The notes under the pieces: generated by a model
The model's input: only the letters and a program-made list of their open reading frames with translations
Databases searched by the model: none
Told to the model about the DNA's origin: nothing
Origin: Winogradskyella sediminis
GTDB lineage: Bacteria; Bacteroidota; Bacteroidia; Flavobacteriales; Flavobacteriaceae
Reading direction: 5' to 3'
NCBI RefSeq assembly: GCF_003387355.1
Contig: NZ_QUNH01000002.1
Location: 1-41,508, forward strand
DNA length: 41,508 nt
Translations under genes and position numbers: made by a program
In this document: positions 1 through 7,777 of the stretch, piece by piece
Position numbering within the stretch: position 1 is the first letter of the stretch
Layout: the number at the start of each line of letters is the position of its first letter

Positions 1-320
1 AGGTCTAAAAGCCTCATAGAACTGTACGAAATCTGTGTAGAAAAGAGAGGGGATTTTCAATGTTGACGAAGTCTAAAGCTTCTGCGTATATATTAACCTT
101 ACTCCTCTCTTTTGTTCTTTCTAATTTATCCTTAAATTTAATGAATTGTAAACTTAAGATGTGTATAATTCATTGCTAGCTCTAGCCTAGTTACGAAAGT
201 CCTCAAAGACTTCCTTTTCTAATTTTTATTCATTAAACTGTTAGATTTAATCCCTATACTGCATGATTAAAATCTGTAAAGTAGAAAGAAAAACTACGGA
301 TTAAGATGTATTTTATTTTT

Positions 321-344
321 ATATATCTAGAATTATAGATATAT
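321..344. promoter_or_regulatory. Perfect 9-6-9 palindrome, candidate ArsR operator 1
   Basis: The arms ATATATCTA (321-329) and TAGATATAT (336-344) are perfect reverse complements around the 6-base spacer GAATTA. The site overlaps the -7 promoter box at 340-347 and ends 7 bases before the start codon of the winged-helix regulator, where a dimeric repressor would block transcription. A near copy sits upstream of the next gene (671-690), which supports a real binding site. Confidence 0.65.
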
Positions 345-347
345 TTG
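340..347 (+). promoter_or_regulatory. Bacteroidetes -7 promoter box (TATATTTG)
   Basis: TATATTTG fits the Bacteroidetes housekeeping -7 consensus TAnnTTTG. It ends only four bases before the ATG at 352, so transcription should start at or very near the start codon. No clear -33 TTG is present at the usual spacing. Confidence 0.6.
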
Positions 348-351
348 TTGT

Positions 352-654
352 ATGAATATAAAAACGGCGACAGAAATAGGTAAATGTTTATCTAACCAAA
401 CTAGGTTTCAAATTTTAGAATGGTTGAAGGCTCCAGAAAAGCATTTCCCACCACACGAGACCTTAAAGCATTTTAATGATGGAGTTTGTGTTACTTATAT
501 TCAAGAAAAAGCAGGCTTATCGCAATCCACTATTTCAACCTATCTAACTAATATGGAGAAATGCGGACTTTTAATTTCAACAAGACACGGCAAATGGTCT
601 TATTTAAAAAGGAATGAAACAGTTATTAAACAGTTTACAGATTTTCTATCATAA
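352..654 (+). CDS. ArsR-family winged-helix transcriptional repressor
   Basis: A 100-residue single-domain regulator. It opens with a helix typical of ArsR proteins (ATEIGKCLSNQTRFQILEWL, residues 6-25) and has a recognition helix around SQSTISTYLTNMEKCGLL (residues 57-74), followed by a beta-wing with aromatic and basic residues. It has only two or three cysteines (for example in GVCVTY) and no obvious metal-binding CxC pair, so it may sense something other than arsenic-type metals. A palindrome covers its promoter and a similar one precedes the next gene, which suggests autoregulation and control of the following membrane protein and SDR. The start is the only ATG that fits, and it sits almost on the predicted transcription start. 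The family call is secure; the ligand is unknown. Confidence 0.88.
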   Translation: MNIKTATEIGKCLSNQTRFQILEWLKAPEKHFPPHETLKHFNDGVCVTYIQEKAGLSQSTISTYLTNMEKCGLLISTRHGKWSYLKRNETVIKQFTDFLS

Positions 655-670
655 AAAAAAATAGTAATAC

Positions 671-690
671 ATATCTATAATTCGCAATAT
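671..690. promoter_or_regulatory. Candidate ArsR operator 2
   Basis: ATATCTATAATTCGCAATAT matches operator 1 (323-342) at 15 of 20 positions. The left half-site ATATCTA is identical, the AATT in the spacer is shared and the outer ATAT of the right arm is kept. It lies in the 44-base gap between the regulator and the next gene, 8 bases before the ATG at 699. This suggests the downstream genes have their own repressible promoter, although no good TAnnTTTG box is visible here. Confidence 0.45.
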
Positions 691-698
691 AACAAACT

Positions 699-974
699 AT
701 GAGATTGGTAATAGACATATTAGGTTGGTCAGGTTCAGGCTTAATAATCTTGGCTTATGCACTTACGCTTATTGAGAATAAGACCTATGTAGTGTATGGT
801 AAATACTTAAATTTATGTGGTGGACTTTTAATAGCCATAAACTGTTATTACTATAATGCAATTCCGCCTTTTGTAACCAATCTGCTCTGGAGTATCATTG
901 CAACTTTAACGATCTATAAGTCGAGACATCGAAAAAAGAATTGCAGCAAAACACAATGTTTAACTAAAAATTAA
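699..974 (+). CDS. Small membrane protein, CBU_0592-like
   Basis: A 91-residue protein with about three hydrophobic helices (roughly residues 5-24, 35-52 and 56-72) and a strongly basic C-terminal tail (KSRHRKKNC). The opening pattern, ILGWSGSGLIILAYAL, followed by an N/G-containing second helix, resembles the CBU_0592 family of small bacterial membrane proteins. These have no settled function and are often found next to regulators and dehydrogenases. The next gene starts five bases after its stop, so the two are almost certainly co-transcribed. The family call comes from recognition of the pattern, not from a search. Confidence 0.6.
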   Translation: MRLVIDILGWSGSGLIILAYALTLIENKTYVVYGKYLNLCGGLLIAINCYYYNAIPPFVTNLLWSIIATLTIYKSRHRKKNCSKTQCLTKN

Positions 975-979
975 GAATC

Positions 980-1582
980 ATGAAAATTTTAATAATAGGA
1001 GGAAACGGCACCATAGGAACAACTGTGGCTACACATTTTAACCAAAATAACGACGTTTTAATAGCTGGTCGTACCAGTGGAGATGTTACTGTAGATATTG
1101 CTGATAGTAAATCTATAAAATCTATGTTTGAAAATATTGGAAAAATGGATGCCATCATTTGTATCGCTGGTGAAGCTAAATGGGCCGATTTTAATGAACT
1201 TACTGAAGACGATTATTATATCGGACTGAAAAGTAAATTAATGGGACAAGTTAATCTTGTACGTATCGGGCAGCATTATTTAAATTCAAATGGTTCAATT
1301 ACTTTATCCACAGGAATTTTAGCAGACGACCCAGTTGTTAAAACAGCGAGTGCTGCTATGGTAAATGGCGGAATTCATAGTTTTGTGCAAGCTGTTGCGC
1401 TTGAAATTGAAAACGGAATTAGAGTAAATGTTGTTTCTTCAGGAATGGTGGAAGATGCTTATGACAAGTATAAAGACTTTTTTCCAGGACATAATCCGAT
1501 ACCAATGACGAAAGTAGTGAATGCTTATGTTAGAAGTGTAAATGGAAAAGGAAATGGAGAAGTAATTAGAATCTACGACTAA
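980..1582 (+). CDS. Atypical short-chain dehydrogenase (PRK07578-like)
   Basis: A 200-residue Rossmann-fold SDR with the nucleotide-binding glycine motif GGNGTIG at residues 7-13. An AGRTSGD segment follows strand 2, which suggests NADP binding, and a Ser (STGIL) sits at the usual catalytic-serine position. The canonical YxxxK is absent: the aligned stretch reads A125-A-M-V-N129. I remember the same replacement from a subfamily of about 200-residue SDRs (PRK07578), whose 'LKSKLMGQVNLVRIGQHYL' segment is also present. It may therefore bind nucleotide without standard SDR catalysis. It is five bases downstream of the small membrane protein and likely under the same ArsR control. Confidence 0.82.
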   Translation: MKILIIGGNGTIGTTVATHFNQNNDVLIAGRTSGDVTVDIADSKSIKSMFENIGKMDAIICIAGEAKWADFNELTEDDYYIGLKSKLMGQVNLVRIGQHYLNSNGSITLSTGILADDPVVKTASAAMVNGGIHSFVQAVALEIENGIRVNVVSSGMVEDAYDKYKDFFPGHNPIPMTKVVNAYVRSVNGKGNGEVIRIYD

Positions 1583-1701
1583 AATAAATGGTTTTTTACG
1601 GACACCGTTTTAAGTATTTTATCTCTTTTTATGTACTAAGTTCAATGTTGAAGAACATAAGGATAGCGTACCTAATGGTATAGTGACTAATAGAAGCGTT
1701 C

Positions 1702-2058
1702 TCAATGCTTATCTGAATGGAACATATAGATCCAAATCGTTCTAGACAATTTAAAATTGAAAGTGCTTAATAGAAATGCGATTCCACAGATAATGAGATA
1801 AACGTTTAAAGGAGACAAGTCAATAAAATACCAAAATACCACAAGACTTGCAATCATCTGAGCGGCAGCAAGCGCATAACTCACAAACATGGCGCCAAAA
1901 AAGAAACCTGTTTCTCTTTCAAATTTATAATGACACTCAGGACATCTATTGTGCATTTTCGGAATTTTAAACAATAATAGGTGTCCTCCTTTTATAAAAA
2001 TTTTACCTTTTTTACAATTCGGACATTTACAATTCAATGCATTAATCACTTTACTCAT
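1702..2058 (-). CDS. DUF983 membrane protein with zinc-ribbon cysteines
   Basis: A 118-residue protein. Two CPxC knuckles (C12/C15 and C39/C42) form a probable zinc ribbon. An RETGFFFGAMFVSYAL motif and two membrane helices (about residues 53-75 and 83-103) follow. This architecture is DUF983 (PF06170), common in Bacteroidetes and alphaproteobacteria and of unknown function. I chose the ATG at 2058; a GTG lies one codon upstream. A -7 box (TAATTTTG, minus strand 2085-2078) lies 19 bases upstream. It is transcribed divergently from the AraC regulator at 2151. Confidence 0.85.
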   Translation of the reverse strand: MSKVINALNCKCPNCKKGKIFIKGGHLLLFKIPKMHNRCPECHYKFERETGFFFGAMFVSYALAAAQMIASLVVFWYFIDLSPLNVYLIICGIAFLLSTFNFKLSRTIWIYMFHSDKH

Positions 2059-2077
2059 CACATGGTGTTTTGTTGCA

Positions 2078-2085
2078 CAAAATTA
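2078..2085 (-). promoter_or_regulatory. -7 promoter box for the DUF983 gene
   Basis: Read on the minus strand this is TAATTTTG, a match to TAnnTTTG, 19 bases upstream of the chosen start codon at 2058. It would give a leader of about 12-14 bases. Confidence 0.5.
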
Positions 2086-2150
2086 TGGTGATTAATTATT
2101 TTGATTCATATAAGATGTGCTCCATTTTTTGTACTTTTAGGACATATTAT

Positions 2151-3023
2151 ATGAAAATCCCAGTTTTAAATATTAGTCAGTTTAAGGCATCTACACCGCT
2201 CAATGATGTGTATATAAACGCTTTTTCAAACCATATACAGCGCAATAAAAACTTAATAAACAAACCACATAGTCATAATTTCTATCTATGCGTACTGTTT
2301 ACAGAAGGTACAGGTACGCATGAAATTGATTTTAATTCGTATGATATTAATCCTGGAAAAGTGTTTTTTCTAAAACCAGGTCAAACCCATTTTTGGAAAT
2401 TTGATACAGAACCTCAAGGATTTATATTTTTTCACTCTCAAGAATTTTATGAATTAAAGTTTTTAGAACATAAGCTCCATACTTTTCCCTTTTTTTATTC
2501 CAATCAAAATCCTCCGTTTGTAGAATTACCTCCCAAAAAGCTTAACGAATTAAACCAAAAATTTCAAGACGCGTATTCCGAGTACTCAAAAACACATCTT
2601 TTTAGGGAGTTGAAAATTGTCAATGCAATAAGTCAAATTTATATAGAATTGGCAAGAGCGTATACTGTTAATGTCAACTTAGAAAAGCTTAATTCGTCCA
2701 ATTATTCTAACACGCTCGAAACCTTAGAGCGCTTGATAAATACCCACTTTTACAAAGAAAAATTCCCTAAGTTTTATGCGGATAAGTTAAACATATCCAC
2801 TAAACATCTCAATAGGGTGGTCAAACAAACCATACAGAAGACTACCAGCCAGCTAATTTCCGAACGGATAATTTTAGAAGCAAAACGACTAATGGTGCAC
2901 TCACACGGTAATTTAGCGAATATTGCCTATACACTCGAGTTCTCAGACTATGCTTATTTCTCGAAGTTTTTTAAATCTAAAACAGGAATGACGCCTTTAG
3001 AGTTTAGGAAAAAATATTTTTGA
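2151..3023 (+). CDS. AraC-family transcriptional regulator
   Basis: A 290-residue regulator. The N-terminal cupin-like ligand domain (about residues 1-165) carries the AraC sensor signature HSHNFYLCVLFTEGTGTHEI and a PGKVFFLKPGQ turn. The C-terminal double helix-turn-helix (about 190-288) includes FYADKLNISTKHLNRVVK and ends in the family's conserved second HTH, FSDYAYFSKFFKSKTGMTP. I start at the ATG at 2151 because the 27 residues upstream do not look like protein and would run through the shared promoter region. It is divergent from DUF983 with a 92-base gap, but its target is not evident. Confidence 0.88.
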   Translation: MKIPVLNISQFKASTPLNDVYINAFSNHIQRNKNLINKPHSHNFYLCVLFTEGTGTHEIDFNSYDINPGKVFFLKPGQTHFWKFDTEPQGFIFFHSQEFYELKFLEHKLHTFPFFYSNQNPPFVELPPKKLNELNQKFQDAYSEYSKTHLFRELKIVNAISQIYIELARAYTVNVNLEKLNSSNYSNTLETLERLINTHFYKEKFPKFYADKLNISTKHLNRVVKQTIQKTTSQLISERIILEAKRLMVHSHGNLANIAYTLEFSDYAYFSKFFKSKTGMTPLEFRKKYF

Positions 3024-3137
3024 TATATTGAGAGCCGTAGCCTACCAAAATTGAGATATAACAAGACGTGAGTTGCGTCAAAGAAACAAGTAATCCAAAT
3101 GCATAATATTATTACGTTTTATAAAAATTTCTTAATA

Positions 3138-3170
3138 TTTGGAATACTCATTCCATTTTATGTATATTTG
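3138..3170 (+). promoter_or_regulatory. tetR promoter with embedded operator
   Basis: TTTG (3138-3141), 21 bases, then TATATTTG (3163-3170) form a good Bacteroidetes promoter. Between the two boxes lies GGAATACTCATTCC (3141-3154), an inverted repeat whose last 13 bases match 12 of 13 with the perfect palindrome upstream of the next gene (3752-3764). A bound repressor would sit between -33 and -7, so this is a probable autoregulatory site. Confidence 0.65.
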
Positions 3171-3174
3171 TAGC

Positions 3175-3726
3175 GTGAATAAGAAACAAGACATATTAGC
3201 TTCTGCACTAGATATTTTAGCAGAAAAAGGAGTCCATAATACACCCATGTCGGCTATAGGAAAAGCCGCCAAAACGGGTATGGGCACTATTTATAATTAC
3301 TTCCCTAACAAAGAAGCCTTAATCAATGAAATCTATACAGATATAAAGAAACAAGAGAAACTGCTTTTTGAAAGTTTTGAATTGAACCAACCTATTAAAA
3401 CACAATTTGAAAATTACTTCAATATTGCGGTAAACTTTTTTATTGATCACCCTAATTATTTTAAATTTATGGAGCAATTACAAGCGTCTCCTATAATTAC
3501 TGAAAAAAGCAGAGAAGTGGGTAGGCAATCCATAATCCCAGTTTTCGAACTATTAGCACTAGGTAAACAACAACGCATTATTAAAGACATTAATACCGAA
3601 GAAATTTTAATGTTTATTGGTGGATCAATTTTAGCCTACTTAAGATGGTATTTTAATCAAACGGTAAAAGAATCAAGCTCCCTTAACAACCAAGTAATGA
3701 TGGTTTGGGATGCTATTAAAGCATAA
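3175..3726 (+). CDS. TetR/AcrR-family transcriptional repressor
   Basis: From the GTG at 3175 the protein has 183 residues. I prefer this start because the promoter's -7 box ends four bases upstream; the ATGs further left lie inside the promoter. The N-terminal HTH (about residues 5-50) has the family hallmark GMGTIYNYFPNKEALINEIY. The rest is the helical ligand and dimer domain, with an FxxxHPxxFKFM helix as in BM3R1-type repressors. Two matching GGAAT/ATTCC inverted repeats flank the gene, one in its own promoter and one before the SDR at 3779. It probably represses itself and that SDR. The inducer is unknown. Confidence 0.9.
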   Translation: MNKKQDILASALDILAEKGVHNTPMSAIGKAAKTGMGTIYNYFPNKEALINEIYTDIKKQEKLLFESFELNQPIKTQFENYFNIAVNFFIDHPNYFKFMEQLQASPIITEKSREVGRQSIIPVFELLALGKQQRIIKDINTEEILMFIGGSILAYLRWYFNQTVKESSSLNNQVMMVWDAIKA

Positions 3727-3746
3727 AAAAAATTTAACCATAATTT

Positions 3747-3764
3747 GGAATGAATATTCATTCC
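3747..3764. promoter_or_regulatory. 18-bp perfect palindrome, TetR operator
   Basis: GGAATGAATATTCATTCC is a perfect palindrome in the 52-base gap between tetR and the SDR gene. It closely resembles the GGAATGA-N4-TCATTCC palindrome I recall for the Bacillus BM3R1 repressor, a TetR-family relative. It lies 15 bases upstream of the SDR start codon. Confidence 0.75.
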
Positions 3765-3778
3765 GAAAAATAACAGAT

Positions 3779-4639
3779 ATGAAAAAAAATGTATTAATCA
3801 CAGGAACATCAACCGGAGTCGGATTGGAAAGCGCTATGTTATTCGCTAAAAACAATTATAAGGTGTATGCCACGATGCGTAATCTCAAAAAATCCGAAAA
3901 ACTGAAACAGAAAATTCAGGAAGAAAACCTCGATATAAACCTCCTGCCTTTAGATGTCACTAAAATAGATTCCATTCAATCCGCTGTAAAAACCATTATA
4001 GAGCGCGATGGCAAAATAGATGTATTAGTAAATAATGCAGGTGCTGGTTTTGCGAAAACCACAGAACAAGCCACAGAAGCAGAAATCAAATGGGTAACTG
4101 ATGTTAATTACCTTGGTGTTGTTTTTTGCACACAAGCTGTTTTACCTTATATGAGAAAACAAAAATCGGGTCAAATCATTAGTGTCACTTCTGTTGGTGG
4201 ATTGGTAGGGCAACCATTTAACGAACTGTATTGCGGTGCTAAATTCGCTGTAGAGGGCTTTATGGAAGGACTTGCCACCTATGTGAGTGAGCCCTTTAAT
4301 ATTAAAATTACCTGTGTAGAGCCTGGTGGTATTACTACGGAATTTATGACATCTGCTATTGAAAAAACAGCTGTTGATGGCCAATTTGCAACTGGTGAAT
4401 ATGCGCCAATTTTTGAAAAGTATATGGCCGGTAATCAAAAAAGAGCTAACGAGAGTGAAGTCCAAGTGTACCAAACAGCAATTGAAGTAGCAAATGTGGC
4501 TTTAAATATTGCTCAAAATGAAAATCCTCCCTTAAGAATACGAACTTCACAATGGGCTGAGGATTTCTGCCAGTTAAAAACAAAAGCAGATCCTGATGGT
4601 CTTAAATTAGTGAAGCAAATTCAAGATAGCTTTTTGTAA
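3779..4639 (+). CDS. Classical SDR-family oxidoreductase (TetR target)
   Basis: A 286-residue classical short-chain dehydrogenase. The cofactor loop TGTSTGVG is at residues 8-15, NNAG at 85-88, a catalytic serine in the SVTSVGG strand, and the catalytic pair Y151-x3-K155 (YCGAK). The basic residues in ATMRNLKK after strand 2 favour NADPH. I start at the ATG at 3779; an earlier in-frame start would read through the TetR palindrome. The C-terminal extension (PLRIRTSQWAED) is like that of SDRs related to 17-beta-hydroxysteroid or retinol dehydrogenases. It is the only evident target of the adjacent repressor. The substrate is unknown. Confidence 0.9.
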   Translation: MKKNVLITGTSTGVGLESAMLFAKNNYKVYATMRNLKKSEKLKQKIQEENLDINLLPLDVTKIDSIQSAVKTIIERDGKIDVLVNNAGAGFAKTTEQATEAEIKWVTDVNYLGVVFCTQAVLPYMRKQKSGQIISVTSVGGLVGQPFNELYCGAKFAVEGFMEGLATYVSEPFNIKITCVEPGGITTEFMTSAIEKTAVDGQFATGEYAPIFEKYMAGNQKRANESEVQVYQTAIEVANVALNIAQNENPPLRIRTSQWAEDFCQLKTKADPDGLKLVKQIQDSFL

Positions 4640-4772
4640 ATTGAATATCTATGATGAAATATACCGATTATCACCAAATAGTATACAACATTCGAAATTC
4701 TGTATAAGAAAGTAAGCCTCGTTCTATCCGACCTTTGTCCTATAGTTTTTAACGTGAATAAATAGTGATATT

Positions 4773-5723
4773 ATGAATACAAATCAATTTGGCGATAAGG
4801 GTTGGACACCAGATAGAATAGGAAATTTAAAAGGAAAGACATTCGTCATTACAGGAACCACAAGCGGAACGGGATTTGAAGCTGCAAAAATATTACTTTC
4901 AAAAGGTGCTAAAGTGGTAATGCTAAATAGAAACCCTCAAAAAGTAAAAGACACGATTAATATATTAAAGCAAGATTTAGGTAACCAAATAGATGTAGTG
5001 GCTATAAAAATGGATTTATCCCTTCAAGCTTCTGTGAAAAAAGCAGCTGAGGAGGTGATACATACCATTTCTAAAATTGATGCTTTAATATGTAATGCAG
5101 CCATTGCTCAAGTCCCACACCGTAGGCTAACCATTGACGGCTGGGAAAGTCAAATGGGAACCAATTATTTTGGGAATTTTACACTTCAAGCGCTATTATA
5201 TCCGTTGATTGAAAAATCAAAAGGACGTATTATTACTGTGGGAAGTATGGGTTACAATATGGGTATAAAAACCATTAATTTCGATGATTTAAATTGGGAT
5301 AACGGTTACACGCCAAATAAGGCGTACAGTCAAAGTAAGCTGGCACAAATAATGTCTATTTACGAATTGCAAGACCGATTTAAAGCCGCAGATAAAACAA
5401 CGGTAAAAGCTTATGCTTGTCATCCTGGTGCGTCTAATACCAACTTAATTAATACCAGTGGTAGTTTTTTGACCAAGTTAACTTTTAGACTTATGAAACT
5501 TTCACCCTTAGTGCAATCGGCGGAAAAAGGCGCCTATCCACAATTAATGTGCGCTACTGAATCCGACTTAGACCAAACAGCGTTTTACGGACCAACAGGA
5601 AAAAGTAATTGGGTTGGACCTGTAGGAGCACATCACATAGAACCACACGCTAAAGATAAAGCGGTTTCCAAAAGATTATGGGAACTTTCTGAAAAGGAAA
5701 CTGGTGTGGTTTGGAATTTGTAA
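4773..5723 (+). CDS. SDR-family oxidoreductase, protochlorophyllide-reductase/retinol-dehydrogenase-like
   Basis: A 316-residue SDR with cofactor loop TGTTSGTG (27-34), a strand-2 LNRNPQK segment typical of NADP users, NAA in place of NNAG, and catalytic Y185-x3-K189 (YSQSK). CHPGASNTNL follows and is typical of the extended retinol-dehydrogenase or light-dependent-protochlorophyllide-reductase-like subgroup. Bacterial members act on unknown small molecules. It heads a run of four genes with gaps of 8, 5 and 4 bases that ends at the terminator at 8324. The preceding 133 bases contain no clear promoter match. Confidence 0.88.
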   Translation: MNTNQFGDKGWTPDRIGNLKGKTFVITGTTSGTGFEAAKILLSKGAKVVMLNRNPQKVKDTINILKQDLGNQIDVVAIKMDLSLQASVKKAAEEVIHTISKIDALICNAAIAQVPHRRLTIDGWESQMGTNYFGNFTLQALLYPLIEKSKGRIITVGSMGYNMGIKTINFDDLNWDNGYTPNKAYSQSKLAQIMSIYELQDRFKAADKTTVKAYACHPGASNTNLINTSGSFLTKLTFRLMKLSPLVQSAEKGAYPQLMCATESDLDQTAFYGPTGKSNWVGPVGAHHIEPHAKDKAVSKRLWELSEKETGVVWNL

Positions 5724-5731
5724 ATTTAACA

Positions 5732-6856
5732 ATGCGTATCATAAAAAGAATAATGCTAGGACTACTTATAATAATCTTCACCATTGGAGTGGGAACATTT
5801 TTTTTCTTAAACACCGAACGCTTTGGTAAGCATCCGTCGGGAGATCGTTTATTAAAAATAGAACAGTCACCTCATTATAAAAACGGAAGTTTTCAAAATT
5901 TAAACCCTACACCAACACTTACCGAAGGTGTAAGTTATGGTAAGGTGATGTACGAATTTCTATTTTCGGCTAAGCCTAAAACTCCTACCACAACTCTGCC
6001 GTCAGTTAAAACGGATTTGAAAACCCTCAACCCTCTTGAAAATGTATTAGTTTGGATGGGACATTCTTCTTATTTTATGCAGGTGGATGGTAAGACGGTT
6101 TTAGTAGACCCTGTTTTTAGTGGCAATGCATCTCCATTGTCTTTTACAACCAAAGCCTATAAAGGCACGGACATTTATACAGCGGATGATCTGCCTGAAA
6201 TTGATTTTTTGTTTTTATCACATGACCATTGGGATCATATGGATTACAAGACTCTAAAACAATTAAAGCCTAAAATTAATAAAGTGATTACAGGCCTTGG
6301 CAATGGTGCGCATTTAGAATACTGGGGTTTTGATTCCGACGTCATTTTAGAAGGCGATTGGTATGATACATTTACCTTTGAAGATGGATTTGAAGTGAAT
6401 GTCACACCAGCCCGACACTTTTCCGGAAGGGGATTTACGAGTGCAAAAACACTTTGGGCATCTTTCGTATTAAAATCACCAAACACGTCAATTTATATTG
6501 GAGGAGATAGTGGTTACGATATGCATTTTAAAGCTATTGGAGAAAAATATGGTCCTTTTGACCTCGCTATTTTAGAGAATGGACAGTATGACTTGAAATG
6601 GAAATATATACATATGTTACCAGGCGAACAGTTTAAAGCAGCCAAAGATTTAAAAGCAAAAAATATTTTACCTGTGCATTCAGGGAAATTTACATTGGCC
6701 AATCATGACTGGGATGAGCCCTTCAAAAAAATAAATGATTATGCTCAGCAATCTAGCATTAAGGTAACAACACCTATGATTGGAGAACAGGTTAATATCA
6801 ACGATAGTTTACAGCAGTTTAAACCTTGGTGGAATCTAAAAACTACACCGAAATAG
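5732..6856 (+). CDS. Membrane-anchored metallo-beta-lactamase-fold hydrolase, NAPE-PLD-like
   Basis: A 374-residue protein with an N-terminal membrane helix (residues 7-26), probably an uncleaved anchor exposing the enzyme outside the cytoplasm. The MBL fold carries all metal ligands: H164-x-H166-x-D168-H169 (SHDHWDHMD), H229, D259 (GGDSGYD) and H316 (LPVHSGKF). The GPFDLAILENGQYD stretch and overall layout match the N-acyl-phosphatidylethanolamine phospholipase D branch (Lactamase_B_2) rather than antibiotic lactamases. Bacterial homologues are mostly uncharacterised, so a phosphodiester or lipid substrate is inferred. I start at the ATG at 5732; the in-frame TTG at 5711 lies within the preceding gene. 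Confidence 0.86.
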   Translation: MRIIKRIMLGLLIIIFTIGVGTFFFLNTERFGKHPSGDRLLKIEQSPHYKNGSFQNLNPTPTLTEGVSYGKVMYEFLFSAKPKTPTTTLPSVKTDLKTLNPLENVLVWMGHSSYFMQVDGKTVLVDPVFSGNASPLSFTTKAYKGTDIYTADDLPEIDFLFLSHDHWDHMDYKTLKQLKPKINKVITGLGNGAHLEYWGFDSDVILEGDWYDTFTFEDGFEVNVTPARHFSGRGFTSAKTLWASFVLKSPNTSIYIGGDSGYDMHFKAIGEKYGPFDLAILENGQYDLKWKYIHMLPGEQFKAAKDLKAKNILPVHSGKFTLANHDWDEPFKKINDYAQQSSIKVTTPMIGEQVNINDSLQQFKPWWNLKTTPK

Positions 6857-6861
6857 AATAT

Positions 6862-7773
6862 ATGAAACACTTTAAAACACTGACATCATATCTCGATTAT
6901 ATAGGTTTGCCACGACCAGAGCACCCTATGTTGAGTGTTTTTAACTCTAAAGGAGAGGGCTATTTACCTTGTCCTAGAGAAAGCTCTCCACCAATTACCA
7001 ATGATTGCTATGCAATCAGTTTTAAAAAGTATGTGGAGGGAAATTTAAATTATGGTCGAACAGAATATGATTTTACAAATGGAGCTTTAGTTTTCATTGC
7101 ACCAAGACAAGTGTTACAATGGGATAACAGCATGGTTTTTGAACAAAAAGGCTTCTCCTTAACTATTCACGAAGACTTTTTTAAAGGAACTCCATTAGGG
7201 CATCAAATAAAAAAATATGGTTTCTTTTCGTATTCTGTAAATGAAGCCCTACACCTTTCGCCAAAAGAAGAACGTCAAATAGAATCGATTGTAGAGAATA
7301 TTGAAATCGAATATCAAAATAACCAAGATAGTTTCAGTAAAGATATTATCATTTCTCAATTAACAACCTTATTAAAATACGCTAATCGTTTTTATGAACG
7401 ACAATTTCTAAACCGAAAAGCAATATCGAACGACTTGTTAGATCAATTTAAGAGCTATTTAAATTCTTATTTTGAATCCGGACAGCTACAAGAACAAGGC
7501 ATACCAAGTATTGAGCAAATTGCCGAAAACCTATCGGTTTCGCAACGTTACTTGAGTGACACATTGAAAAAAGAAACCGGTAAAACCACTACCGAACATC
7601 TACATCTTCTTTTAATCGATGAGGCAAAAAATATCTTATTGCAACCCAATAAAAGTGTGTCTGAGGTAGCTTATGAATTAGGCTTTGAGTATCCACCATA
7701 TTTTTCGAGATTATTTAAAAAGAAGGAAGGTATCAGTCCAACTGACTACAGAGCATTGTATAAAATGAATTAA
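6862..7773 (+). CDS. AraC-family transcriptional regulator in the SDR/MBL operon
   Basis: A 303-residue AraC/XylS protein starting at the ATG five bases after the hydrolase stop. The N-terminal sensing domain (about 1-185) has the SLTSYLDYIGLP-type opening common in Bacteroidetes regulators of this kind. The C-terminal DNA-binding domain (about 205-303) has two HTHs: IAENLSVSQRYLSDTLKKET and VSEVAYELGFEYPPYFSRLF. Being inside the operon, it probably controls the operon's own expression in response to the substrate or product of the SDR and hydrolase. That role is inferred from position. Confidence 0.88.
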   Translation: MKHFKTLTSYLDYIGLPRPEHPMLSVFNSKGEGYLPCPRESSPPITNDCYAISFKKYVEGNLNYGRTEYDFTNGALVFIAPRQVLQWDNSMVFEQKGFSLTIHEDFFKGTPLGHQIKKYGFFSYSVNEALHLSPKEERQIESIVENIEIEYQNNQDSFSKDIIISQLTTLLKYANRFYERQFLNRKAISNDLLDQFKSYLNSYFESGQLQEQGIPSIEQIAENLSVSQRYLSDTLKKETGKTTTEHLHLLLIDEAKNILLQPNKSVSEVAYELGFEYPPYFSRLFKKKEGISPTDYRALYKMN

Positions 7774-7777
7774 AATT

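Larger units (their letters stand above)
1..351. other. Non-coding leader region at window edge
   Basis: No convincing gene lies in these 351 bases. Two structures are visible. A perfect 10-bp inverted repeat has arms aaaagagagg (41-50) and cctctctttt (104-113), about 53 bases apart. A 5-bp stem, aagtc (197-201) and gactt (208-212), with a 6-base loop is followed by a T-rich run (213-227) and could be a weak terminator for something left of the window. A 21-codon open frame enters from the left edge and stops at 64-66; it could be a gene tail but is too short to identify. Confidence 0.5.

Noticed and set aside
41..113. Distant 10-bp inverted repeat considered as insertion-sequence ends or an attachment site.
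   Set aside because: No transposase, target duplication or integrase nearby, and the enclosed 53 bases are too short for an element.
1..170. An open frame on the minus strand with protein-like composition (for example YAEALDFVNIENPLSFLHRF).
   Set aside because: About 50 codons, no start codon, no recognisable family and no promoter; most likely chance.
2070..2150. A 27-residue N-terminal extension of the AraC regulator.
   Set aside because: It covers the divergent promoter region, including the DUF983 -7 box, and does not look like AraC N-terminal sequence.
4142..4474. A 110-codon antisense frame inside the SDR gene.
   Set aside because: It lies wholly within a well-supported gene and has no recognisable motif.
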